From Atrichornis clamosus (Eukaryota; Chordata; Aves; Passeriformes; Menuridae): 64,000 nucleotides of DNA. The first letter of the stretch is position 1. Each line of letters starts with the position of its first letter. The DNA is taken from NCBI GenBank assembly GCA_013400975.1, contig WBMZ01009448.1, positions 62,001-126,000 on the forward strand, read 5' to 3'. The notes beneath the pieces were generated by a model, which did not search any database, had not been told where the DNA came from, and was given only the letters and a program-made list of their open reading frames with translations. This document shows, one piece after another, positions 24,673 through 37,800 of the stretch. A program made the translations under genes and the position numbers.

Positions 24673-27600
24673 GCCCTTTGCAATTATATTTTAATACAAA
24701 GCCTTGGCTGTTAGAAGGAAATTGTAAACTAGGACCGACACCTGATTATAATAAGGAATGGAACAGAAATAAGCCACATTTTCAGTTACTTTCCAGCAAG
24801 TTTGTAGAATGAATCCTGTACCAGAGAATCTTTCCTTGGTGTAAAGCGGTGCCCAGACAGAAGCATTCCCTTCAGTGCCACCACAATCCCTGTCTAGGGA
24901 GATACACACACCAGCTTTACCTGCTCATTTTTGAGGCTGAGCTCAGTGTAAGCATTGTGACTGGGGGAGGAGAAAGTTTCCTGTTCCTCACAAAACAAAT
25001 GGAAGTGCTCTGAGTATGTCACAGTTTCCCTCAGGATCCTCCTGGCTCTGATAAGCTTCTGTGTCTGTTGTGGGGTGAATCTTCCTCCCACCGCATGAGC
25101 ATTCCTTGGGCTCCCACAGCCCTTTAGAGGCCACGCAAATGTTCATGAGCTGTAATTGCACTTCCAGAGAAAAAGAAGGATGAATTTTGAGTCATGGACC
25201 AATTTTCTTCTGGGTTTGTTTTTTTCTATTTATTTTGGATATTGGAAGTAAGCCAACAAAAATCACAGAGAATAATGCAAAGGATGTTTCTCAAATTGTT
25301 TTCTTGGGGAGAAACTGTTCCAGAAAGACTACTGGAGACTAGAGCATGTGAGCCAGTTCAGCCTATATAAATAGGAGATCTGTATATGTACACATTTCTT
25401 GCTTTTCAACAAAGCATTTTAGCAAAAGACATGATTGGGAGAATCACGTAAAGCTACTGAGAAATTATTTGACTGTCATCAAGGACAGTTTTACTCTCCT
25501 TAACCTTCTTTCCTCAGTAGATTAATTGAAAAAAAATTACCCTACTTCTAATGTTTTCTTGAGTGGAAACTGGTAGATATAAAATACTAAGCAAAGTCAG
25601 TGGACAGCTTGTTGCAGGCTGTACCTTGTAAACTTGATCTTCCATAACGTGTTGAATTGTTTATCAGGAAGGAGCCTTTAAGTGTGGCAGCAGAGGTCAA
25701 GCTGCTTCTGTCAAGCAGAAAGTCTACAGAAAATTTCCCACCTAGCTCTACTTTCGGTTGTGCTAAACCTGTTAAGTATCTGAGGGAAGTACTGTGAATT
25801 CAGTAGGAGTTACTTCTCCTGACTGAGTGGGAGCTCCGGTATCTTGTTAAAGAAATCAGTGTGAACTGTGCAGTTCACACTAAGCCAGGGTTGCTGTGGT
25901 TTGAAGTTATCAGTGCTGGCCATGGGGCTTCCACACAGCCAATGCTTGTGTTCAGCACCATGCTCAGTAAAGTAGTGCTGCTTCTCTAGCACCCAGCATC
26001 TTGGTGATCCTCAGACTGTTATCTCTTGTGCTAGAGCTGATCTATTAACTTGCCCCAAAACCAGGCAGTCTGCATTTAGTCCTTTATTAAGTCGTTGACT
26101 GAAAAACAGGAGACTGTTCAGACAACTCCAAAGAGCCATTGTTAACAGAGTGCTGATCATGCAGCACTTAGATCAAAGTGTCCCAAGGAGACAAGTGGAT
26201 GTTGCATCCTTAGCCAGCTGCTGCCTCACACCTTCCTGCTGCCACACAGCAGGGGATGCCCTGCATTCCCAACTACCCACTTCTGTTGCAGAGGTGCTTC
26301 CGTGTTAAAGAAATTAGCAGATGGATTAAATTCCCCTGGAAACTAGTACGAGCTTGTTATCCAAACATTTATGGATATCTTTCAGATATCTCTATTTACA
26401 TACTTTTATGTTCTCAGCCTGGACAGCACCCATATGTATTTTAACTTAAGTTCGTTCTAAAGGTAATTGCATTTTTTGACTCTCTAAGATTTTGTTGGGA
26501 GTAGAGCTGTTTTCTGAGAAGCTTGATAGAAAGTTTGGCACCACCAGACATATAATCAGGATATAAAACACTTTGTGATGTGATTTTGGTATATACCAAC
26601 ACATACATGCATCTGCTCTGCTGGAATTGTGTTTCTAGGCATGACCATCCTGTTTAAATATTCCTCAGACTGGGCTACTTACAGGTGCTTTCTTTTGGAA
26701 TTAGCCCAGTTATGTCATATTTCTCCTGCTAAGTTGCAGAGCAGGATATGCTACCAGGCAACCTGCCATGAATGCTGTAGAACAGGACAGACACACAGAC
26801 TGGGTGTGATGCAGCTCTTAGGATCCAAAGATAAAATTCTGTACCAAGCAAGATCACAATGTGGGGCAGGTAAAAAAAAAAGAAAAAAAGACAGACAAAC
26901 TCTTGCCTAAAAATGACTGCGTGAAACCACCCCCAGGATGCAGGGTGCCCAGCAATGTCACATTGAAAGTAAGTGGCAGAAGATTCATGGTTACCAAAAC
27001 AAATCCAAAAGTTTATTGACTAATAACTGTAGCATGCCAAAATATTTGGAATCTGTCACTGCTGGAAGCATTTGTTGTATGGCAGTTATCTGGGAAATTA
27101 AAGCAGTGCACAATGAATTGGTTCCTCACAGTGTCTCTTGTCTGTCTCTGATAAGAGCAAGTCTGGAGGTGGAGAGAACCCTCAGTACTTTCCATAAGAT
27201 CCACCTTTACTGACTTTCTCAAAGTAACTTTGTCTCAGACAACCTCTTTTCATGCTTAGCATCTTTCTTCTTTACAGCTCATCACGTCACTGAAATAAGT
27301 CCTCATCCTCTGGGAAGAAGAAATATTACTGTAATTCAGACCCCTTCATAGCAGTGCATAGCAGATTCAGAGGTGTAATGTCCTACCACCGCAAGAGACT
27401 TCAGCCTGTGTGTTTCATGTTACATATTACACTATAAATGGTGTGAGACCTGACTCGCCAGGGGTTTTTAGTCTCTGGAGTGCCTGCTGGATGCTGCCAT
27501 CCTGCTAAATAAGTCGCCTTTCCAAATTCCGCCTTCATTCCCTTCATGATAGAAGTCACAGGACACAATTCTGAAAGGGGTTGTAGTCTCTAAAAAAAAA

Positions 27601-30600
27601 AAAGGGGGTTTTTATGCCTGTATCCTCTAACTGAGGAAGATAAGACTCAAATTTTTTAGAAACCTTTGGGAATCAGAGAGACCTGGATGACTTTCCTGCA
27701 GGAGGCAGCATTTTTCTCATCCCAGTGCTTCAACAGGAGACACATTTAGTGTCCTTGACTCTTCTGCATTAGCAATCAATGCTGCCCTTTGCCTGCCACC
27801 TGCATGGCCACATTACACTCCTTCACCCTGGGGTCCTCATCTTCCACTTTCCCCACTGCTTGCTCATGCCATCAGAGTTTCTGCCTCAGTCAAATATTAG
27901 TAAGATAGCCATATTTCTATTAAAACCATTGTTGGTTTTTAAGAAGTCCTTGGAGGAACCATAGAAAGTTCTGATTACTCTCTGAAATGAGACTTAATTG
28001 CAGAAATGCTTCAGTGGAATCATTTTCTGGTAGGGTGCAGCATCAGTGCAGCCACCGTGGCCATGCAGGGGCTGTAAGGACAGAGCACTGCACAGCTGTG
28101 GGAACACCACCTCCCGTTGAGTTACATCACACAAAACAAGCATTTTACAAGGCTTCTTGCCATGGTTTACTTTGTAGCAGCTCAAATGTGAAACCTGAAA
28201 CATTTTGTGAATTAAACTTTCTGAAGGAAAATATGAGAATTCAGTGGAGAACTTTTTTTAATACCCTACTCCCAAAACCTAAAAAGTTCTCTGCATCTAA
28301 ACATAGGTTATACAGTAAAGTGTAAAGATGTACAGAGGAGCTTGGGATTACTAGGGAGTTGGTACTAAGGGGTTTACTCCAATGCTGAAAAGAGATACAT
28401 TAGTTCAAACCCTAAAATACTTCTATTTATTTTATTGGTATTTTATGGCACCTTTTCAATACATTTAGTTATATCTGCAGTGACTAGTGGTTTGTTATGG
28501 TGTGTGTAGGATGAGCCATGATGTCTGTGTTGGTGTCAAAATTTGCTGATGGCCTACTTATGACTGAGCCTTCTGCCTCCAGAAACAAGGGATATAGGAC
28601 AGCTTAATTGAGAAATTAAACATGATGGTAGGGAGGAAATCCTGGAAACAGTGAGCAGAGGCTCTGAACAAGAAGGCTGAACCAAGGACAGGTCTGCAGC
28701 TTTAATTGTGTTTTCCCACTGTGTTCGGTACAGTGAAGGGTCCTGAGGAACACAAGTCTGATGATTCATTCCGTTACTGACTGGCCTGCAGTGTCTTTGG
28801 TTTGCAACCTAACAGTAACTTGGGATGTAGTGAGAAACAGTTCGTTAATCCCTCCCTGCTGCCCTCCTTTCAGCAGAAAGAAGCCAGCAATGTCAGTGGA
28901 GTTACGAGACACTACAGGACACCAGTGACAGGTTAAACAAAGGTTGCACGGTCCTTTGATTCTTGTACTGCTTCTCTCAAAATGTAACTGCAGAGGGAGG
29001 TCAGGGCAAAAGACAACTTGCATCTGAAGAAATCAGCTGTGTGAGACCAGCACTGACTCAGCCCCTCCCCTGCGAGCTGGGATTGTTTACAGAAGTGGGT
29101 CGAGCCAGTGCTTAGCCTAGCTGCTCCCATCTGGGAATCTCATCCAAACACAAATGCTGGAGCTCAGTTGGTTTTCTGGGCTGGTGAGTTAGATTTATCC
29201 CTGCTCTGATCTGCTTCAATTTACTGGAGTCATTCAAGGGCAAGTGTGACAGGAGTATACCTGGCAGAGCTGAACATCAGGTTTGAGGGTGGGGAAATAG
29301 GGAGGTTTGGGACGAGGAAGGGAAGGTCGGGAAGGAGCCTTTTTTCTCCATTTTGTGAGGCAGATAGTGATCCCTTCCCCAGACACAGTGGATCAAGGGT
29401 TCCCAGGATTAATGAGGCTTCACTTCCTCTACACTTGACAAGTTTGAGTTTTCATGTTGAGGGGTGTACACATAATGCTATTAATCATTTTTCCTCATCT
29501 TACTATTAAACTCTTATGGACCTACCACACCAACAACATCCTTTCTGCTCTTCTCACTGGCTCAAAGCTTTGACCCCACTGGCACCTCTTCTGAGCAAGG
29601 AAAGCACTGACCTCAACTGCTAGTCGCAATTCCTGCCCCAGTGCAGCATCTGGAGCAGGGCACGAGGACGGTCCTGGTTTCCCTGTGCACTGGCTGCAGT
29701 CTGCAAGGAATGGTTCATTTGTGGCAGAGGCAGGAAAGACCAAAAACTCTCTTTCTCTATTTCAAATTAAAAATCCAGCTCCATTTTTTTTGATGAATCC
29801 AAGCCCAACAAATGAAGAATTCTGACCAAGAGGCTGATTTTACCCACTAACCACAAATAACAGTAGGAATAATGCACTAGGAGTCCTTTGTGGTACTCAG
29901 TCCCAAAAGACTGCAGCCTCTTCCTTATTTTTAACAAGCATATTTATGTGCTCCAAAACTTATCCACAGGAATGAAAACAGCATCAACTTAAATTCAGGT
30001 GCTGTGAACATGAACAACTTTGTCTGAAAAAAAACTGGTTTAGATTCCAAAGCATGTTTTACCAGTCAGCTAAAGAAATCTCTCTTGCAGGGAAAAGTGG
30101 GGACTTCAACATTCCCCACCTCCCAACACAGGCACAGATCTCCTGTCATGTGAATGAAATAGGCTCAATGCCCTGGTGACAGAGATCCCAGCTGTTTCAG
30201 GATTTTCTCTTGGGTGAGAAGGGACTTGCAAAGCAGCCACATTTGTGCAGGGATATGTTATGTCAAGAGCAGGGAGAAGAACTCAGTGTTTGTCCAGGCA
30301 TAACAATGACTTGGCATGGGCTCATTTTTGCTCAGCAGCTTCTTGTCTGGGGCCAGTGGGTAAACTCAGGAGGAAAATATCTAATCAGCTGGTCCAACTG
30401 CTGTAGGGTGGTTTCTTTTTAAAAACTGCCATCATTTTAAAACATGTGATTTCTCTTCTAATGAAATAACATCCCCACCCTTAATTCATAATTTAAGGAC
30501 ACAGAGACTCTGATGAGCCTTTTATAAATAACATTCATAAAATCATTTACATGTGTCGTAACTGTTCTGGAGGTTGCCAAAGTTTTGCCCTTCTCTGGAG

Positions 30601-31734
30601 AGGAAAGGGTTGAGACAGGGTTTGAGTGTGTGTGTGTTGTCACACCATAAGAGTGTTGGTTTGTGGTACATTTTTTGCATCCCAATCACCTGAGTTGGAA
30701 CAGCTACAAAGCTCCACCAGCCGACTTCATGCATAGCAGTGTCAAGGGCTGTCTGTGCAGCACTCTTCTTTTTTTCACTTATTTCCTTTTCAAAAAAAAC
30801 CCCCAGGAATTAAGAGAGAACTGACATCATAAACACTAAATGAGCGATAATGGTGAAAGCAGGAGTGCTAGGGATGCAGAGTGGAGAGCAGGATGCACAG
30901 AGCAAGCAAGCTTGGAAAGGAGTAGGGAAACAGGAGGCTTACAACATCCTCTTAGTCTTGCTTAAACCTGCCTGTGCACATGATCAGTGAAGGTAATGTG
31001 TGACTCTGAGCAGACACCCAGAGCAGTGTTGCCGCAGGGCAGGGATAAAACTGCTTCCAGCTAATTATTGAAATGGCATCCTTTGGCAGTGCCAGCAGCA
31101 GGAGGCCCTCAGTCACTCATGCCATGTTTTGCTGACGTGTTCCAGCAGCATCCGGGGAAGATTCCACGCAGAGCACTAACAGCAGTGCTGGTGTTTCAGT
31201 CATGCATCTTTCTCACTGAGGCCTAGTTCTAGCCCTCCTCCTGGGGCCCAGTGCCATCATAACTGATGCAGGGCTGAGACCTCACGTTTGAGAAAAAGGG
31301 AACTGCCGTTGGCACTCCAGACGTCAGTTTTAATCCCTGTAGAAATAAGATATTCCCCCTGCCATCCCAAAATGCAAAGACAGCTGCTGAGGATCAGTCA
31401 GGTTGTCATTAAGCCAGGAGCTGATCAGGTCACCTGAAGGAATGTTTGTGTGTACCAGGTGCAGCAGAGAGTAGGTGGCTCTGTGTGTACCTGTTACTGG
31501 CTTTCCAAGGAAAACAAGGGATCATCAATATCTGGAGGGGCCACCTAAGGAGTGGGACATTGGCACATCTTTGCCAGGAGCTCAGAAAACTTTCCAGAAG
31601 TGAGAGCAGTGTTAGGAATAGCAGTTTCCCTGGAAAGAAAATTCAAATTCCTGTAAATCACATGTTCTAACACAAAAACTGAAGTACACCATATGCCTCT
31701 CCTACCCATGTTTTTCTTCTTCATCTTGGTCCAT
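24673..31734. other. Gene-free stretch
   Basis: I see no exon or repeat family. Short A-rich tracts occur at 26871-26889 and an A12 followed by G5 at 27592-27608. Frames reach 112 codons (27987-28325, plus) with no recognisable domain. Confidence 0.55.
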
Positions 31735-31875
31735 TGTTTTTCAGAGGCCAAGTTTTCCTCAGGCTATTTTTTCTTTTTTCTTCAATTGGATTGATTCTTT
31801 GTTTTCTTCTTGGAAGTGGTCTCACTTTTCCTACCCCCATTTTTTTTACCCTCTTTCTCTTTTCCTTCTCAAAAA
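31735..31875. repeat. Pyrimidine-rich tract (purine-rich on the minus strand)
   Basis: About 140 bases are dominated by T and C on the plus strand, with runs such as CTATTTTTTCTTTTTTCTTC and CCTCTTTCTCTTTTCC. Such tracts arise as degenerate simple sequence. It produces Lys/Arg-rich chance frames on the minus strand. Confidence 0.6.
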
Positions 31876-34800
31876 GTTCAGCTGAAAGAGCTGGCACCAC
31901 CACACAGTGCCTGCCTCTGGGATGCAGGAGAATGGAGGTGGCACCCCCTCCCTGCCCACTAGCTACTTACAGCATGGATGTGTGTACCCTGAGCTCTCTT
32001 TAGAGTCAGTGGAGAGAAATGAGCATTTTGAGGGTAGAAGTGCCCTGAAGTGTGGTGGATTATGCTTTAAGCTGAGATGAAACACATCTAGACTCTCTAG
32101 TATCCAAATCAATCAGGGATATGACTATATTTAATTAAACTTATATTTAACCTCACTTTTTGAGTCAGCTACTGACATAGTGAATTACTTGGGCAAGTCA
32201 CCAACCTGTACAGGGAATAATGTTGTGATTTTACTAAAGACCATAACGTGGTTAAGTTTTACTTTGGCTACAGAAGGATTTGGCTTTGTGCAGTGCTGTT
32301 ATCCTATATTACTTTTGCCTTCTTTTTTAACCTTTGGACTCTTTTGCAATAGGAAATTGTGTCATTTCTTTAATTGTCGAGGCCTGGCCCAGCATCCACA
32401 GGCACGGAGATCAGAGCTGGAGTTTAAGACCCTTCTCTTACAGGCCAGAACTTCCTTTGTCCAGAGAGCAGCTAACCTCTCTCTTCCCAGAGGGCTGCTG
32501 CTGTTTTGGGGAAGAGAGCAACAGGGGATGTTGAATGCTGTCCTCTTTGCTTCGGAGCAGTTTCTTGTCCTCACTACATGATGGCACTGGAAAGGTTCAC
32601 TGCATCAAAACAGCCCTCCAGGCTGTGACAGGTGAGGCAGCAAAAGGCCAGGGTTTGCACCTCTGTTCTTGTCTCCTTAAGGAAAGGTGGTCATGGGACA
32701 GCTGGAAGTTTCAGCAGGTCATGGAGTACCTGAACTCAGACAAGGCACAGGGTGAAGGGCTGAGCAGAAGTCTCAGCAGAAAACATGCCAGGTGCAGTGG
32801 CTTTGGCAGCATTACCAGGTCTCTCAGTTTCATTATGGATTCATAATATTTAGTGATATAAAATTCTGTCTATTCTCAAAAACAACCAAACAAATCCCCC
32901 AAGCAAAACCAAGTTTTTGTCAAGGAAAAAAAACCTGGCAAGTAGTCTGAACCTTCAGACAAAAAAAAATTGTTGGCCAGCAGGATCCAAAGTTGACTGT
33001 GAAGTTCCACAATTTTACTCAATCCTGTCAGTTTCTAGGGTCCAATTCACAGATTTTGAGCATCCCTGGGCCTCCTCTCTTTTCTGCAGTATTAAGACAC
33101 ATCAAGGCCAGCCAGTATTTTCTGTCTTACTCCTTGCTTTATCCCATTTTTAATTGCATCTCAAATCTGAGGTCACCAGATGCAGCTGTGCTTGCTTTTG
33201 CACAATTAATGAACTTCAGATTAACACAAGTGAAACCATTCTGCTGTTTTCATCCATGCTGACTTCTACCCAACAAATATATTCTTCATTTTTTCATCCC
33301 ACAGCTTTACCAAATTTTTCTTTTGTCATGCAGCTTTCTGCTAGGTTTGATTCTACCATACATGATTTCCTCACAGGAACATCCTGACTTATAAAGGGAA
33401 GGAAAATTCATCCTTTGCTTCATCCTCTGCAGACTGGATGTACAGCCTCTGTAAGTTGAGATGCTGCTCATGTCCTTGAAAAAAAACCCCTGCATGTTCA
33501 GTTCCATGCATGACAGCTGAAATAACAGGATATCCGGTTATCAGTTTTATTAAACACTTCTGGGTACAGGATGTACCCAAGGGAACGACCCTGCTCAGTC
33601 ATCATTACATTGACAGCTTCCTCCCCCTGCCCTCTGTGGAGGCATCTGCAGGGACTCCCTGTTCTTTCACTTCTCCCCAAAAGGCAAGAGAGCTGTACAG
33701 TTTGATGCCCACAGTCAGCAGGTGCTGTGCTCTTTTACCAAGGTGCTATCTAGCTCTTGTATGTTGGACCACATGCATGAAAGGGACCTTCACCTTTCAG
33801 AGCATCAGCATTTAAATAAGACAGGATGGTTCTGATGCTGTGCAGTTCTGTGGGATAGCATTTCTAAGCTTGTCAATTAGATCTGCAGGACCTTTGGTCC
33901 TTGTTACCCCAAAGATTTACAACTTTCAAAGTGCTGCCGGAAGAATCTCATGCTTTGATGGTGTGAAAAAAAATTGCATGAGAAAGAACAGCTTCTCAAT
34001 GCAAACCCCTTTGGTTACATCTTCTTTCCTTTCACTTCCTCCTCACCACTTGAGCAAAAAGCAAGCACAGGACAGCAAGGACCACAAAGGCAACTGTAGC
34101 ACAGAGAAGCTGCTTACGGTTCTGTTGTTGGCAGCTGAGCACCCACCGCCCCTTGCTCACTCCCTCACAGTGGGATGGTGGGGAGAGTTGGAAGAGTAGA
34201 AGTGAGAAAACCCATGGGTTGAGATAATGACAGTTTAAAAGGAAATGCAAAAGCCACGCACAGAAGCAAAGCAAAGCAAAACAAGGAATTAAATCACCAC
34301 TTCCCATGGGCAGGCAGGTGTTCAGCCATCCCAGAAAAGCAGGACTCCATCACACCCAACAGTCACTTGGCAAGACAAATGCCATCATTCTGAGCATCCC
34401 CACTTTCTTCTTCTTCACCAGATTTATATGCTGAGCATGACACCCTACAGTCTGACATATCCCTTGGGTCAGCTGGGGTCAGCTGTCCTGGCTGTGTGCC
34501 CCCCAGGTTCCTGCACACCCCCAGCCTCCTGGCTGGTCGGGTGGGTTGAGGAGCAGACAAGGCCTTGGCTCTGTGTAAGCACTGCTCAGCAATAATAATT
34601 ACACTATTTTCAGCACAAATTGAAAACACAGCCCCATACCAGCGAACTAGTCAAAGCCAGCACAAGTTCTAGCTCAGCTGACTAGCAGCTCTTCCTACCA
34701 GTGCATTCAAGCTAAAGGAGAAGCTGATGCAGAAGATGTTTTCTATATCCTCAGATTTTTGGCAGTTACATGCACTAAAAGTATGTATTGATAAATAGGA

Positions 34801-37800
34801 CATAGTCTGAAACCAGCAAGGACTGCCTAAATTTGAGGTAGCAAAGTGACTGAGTTTCCCTTGTATCATTTGGGAGTGGGCATCAGAACAGTCTGTTATT
34901 GCTTTCTCCAGTTACATTTGAGCTTGTGGGTTCAGTTTTAAATCCTAGTAGTTAGTCCTGCTTGTGTCATTTACTCTGCTCATACTCATAGATGCCTTTC
35001 CTCTGTAGTTACTGAATTATGTGGAAACATACCCTAACTATGAATATAAGTTAACTCCCACTCTGTGCTACTAGTAAAGCTGCAGCTGGCATATGGAGGC
35101 AGCCTTGAAATCTTCTGTCCTGAATTGCCAGCTGTTTTTCCCAGGAAATGTTCCTGGAATAGAATACATCAGCATTTTCCTGCAAGACATTTGGCTAAAT
35201 CATTGAGCACACAGTGCATATGGTATCTTTTACCTTATCTCTTCAGAGTGCTCTAACATCTAGTAAGCTGCTGTTGCCTGCACGGAGTGTACTCACTTGG
35301 TTGAAATTCTTATTAATATCAGCTGAGCTCTGTGTAACTTGAGAACAATCTGTGTTTCCTGTAGTCAGACCCTGCTTCATGTGCCACAAAGGCACTTAGG
35401 CTCTGGAAGATCTATCCCACTAGGAGAGCTGGTGGCAACCCAGTGCTTTTTTTGTTCCTGGGATTTTCTGAATCTCCTTGAAAGAGGATGTATGGAATGC
35501 TGTTGTAAACAGATGTGCAAATAGCTTTGGATTGATACCATAAGCCTTTAAGAGAAAGATCAGTTCCATGTTGATGCAGATGTACAACCCTGCAGGTAGT
35601 GAAGAAAATGTTCTTTGAATGACAGTCCCTGCCATGGTTAGGAACGCAGGAGTAAGAAGCATTGTGAAAAATTTGAGTTCCGGGTAACCAGTTAGAACAA
35701 AGTATTCTCCCAGAGCGGTTGAGTCTGAAGTACATAGAAAGGTCATTAATAACATGCAAAGGATCTTGCAACTGCCCAGGATGTGGGAAAATAAACGTGG
35801 GGTTTTTTTCTAAAAATTGTATCTGTCTTTAATTCTGCAAGTATAAAGCCTTGCTTTGTAGTTTAAACAAATTGGTACCAAAAGTGAAAAGAAAAAAGCT
35901 GCTCTCAGGCAGAAGTGTGCTTGCGTAAGAGGAGGTATTTACAAGAAGTATGATGCTGTAACTCCTTTTGGTTTCTACATCTTGTTCTAGAATAGAGACC
36001 ATTATCTATCTAAAGGCAGAAGTCCTTGTTCATGATTGTAGGGTTATAATAAAGGGAGTCCAGCAGCATCAAATGATTAGAAATGAACAGAGTTGAAGGT
36101 GCCTTAAGCACCTTAGTTAATTCCTACCAGAGTGGAGCATGAACTTCATATTGGGCCATATTCTAGTGTAACTATTTTGACCAAGTAATTGTAGCAGTGT
36201 AAAACCTGCTTCATTAGACCAAAAGTGAGTGTGGGAATTCATTAGTAGTGGCAGACCTTGTAGAACAGTTTGTATTTCGACTTCTGGCTCCTGCACAGTT
36301 GGCTTTCTGAATTGTCACTTCATAAGGTTTCGAAAGGCTAAAGTTCAAAGACCTGGAAGACAAGAAGAACTTAATGTATTTTTAATGTAAACACACTTCT
36401 GAGATACTATTATCTTTGAGACAATTAAAGTGGCTTCATGTTTCCTTGCTATTTTTCCCCAGAAGGCACAGGGTGGATTTTGGTCTGTTGCTGTGTTAGG
36501 CCCGGGTTAAAGCCATGGGAAAGGTGAGAGATACAAAGCTGTTAGGAGACAAGGCTGAGAGCAGGAAGATGAAGAGAAAGGAGTGTCTCAGGTGAATTAC
36601 ATGTTTGTGCTGAAGTCTTTCTCTTTTTACCCAGAACCAAATCTCTGTCTTGCCCTTTGCTAGTTAGCAGTCTTGTTATTAAAGGAGCAGTTTGGCTTGA
36701 GGGTAAGACTTAAGATCCAGGGATAGATTAACCTTTTCATAACAACTTTGATCTTCACTGTGGGAGGTCTAATGCCTGCTCTCCATACCTAATATCAGCA
36801 AAAGAGTATAAGCTTTATAAACAGCGGGTTGTTTGCTGGTGTCATTAGTTTTAGCCTAAAACATTGGTCCTCAGCATTTTACTTCTGAAGATCTGGTGCT
36901 GCTGTCACACACAGGATTCTCCTCATCACACAAGCTGTGTCCCTGTGCCAAGTGGCTGCTGCCTATGTGTTTATTGATACTGGTTCTGATGGCAGCTGCA
37001 GGGCTGCAGTCAGTGTGTTCGTCACTGCAGCTCGAGGTGACTCTTTGAAGCAGCAGACACTGGTGAGGCCAAGAGCCGAGCCAGCCCCCAGCTGCTGTGG
37101 GAGCCTTTCAGGGTCTGCACTTGCACACAAGCTCTGTTGTGTTCTGCTCTCCCTAGCAGCGATCTAGGAGCTGGATTTGGAGCCACGTTATCTCTAGCAT
37201 ATGACCCAATTTGTGTCAAAAGCTTTTTCATGCTTAGAGCTGGAACTCAGAGCCTTCTCTCCCCTCCCAGTTTTGAAGGTTGGTTCTTGAAAAGAGAAAT
37301 GTCTAAAGGAGAAGAAAATGTTTTGCCAGCTCTATGAGTCTTGGCAGTGTCTTGCTTTATTGGAGAGCATGTACAGCAGATGTCACTGAGTTAACCCCAG
37401 CAGGCTGCTGGGTGAAGTTGTGCTTTAAACTCCTGCTACAGGTACACACATTTCTTCTGATACAGTTCACAGCAACCCAATATAGCATTCCAGAAATGCA
37501 TTTAACTACACTCTGATATTCAACAATATTTTCTCCACCAAAATCTTTTAAATGTCACTTACCTAATACCCAGTCCCAGTTCAAGGTGCTTCAAGTACCT
37601 GTGCCCCTTTAAGTTTGGGCCCCAGTGACAGAATTGTTCTGTTATGTTAACCTTCTTCCAGGACTCTGCAGCATACATTTTTCTTTTATGCTAAAACAAA
37701 TAAAACACACCTTTAGAATAATAAGAAAATGTTTATACTAAAATATATGAAGAAAGGGAATCCTTGCATGGTTCACAGATGGGACATTTTACTGTGTGTT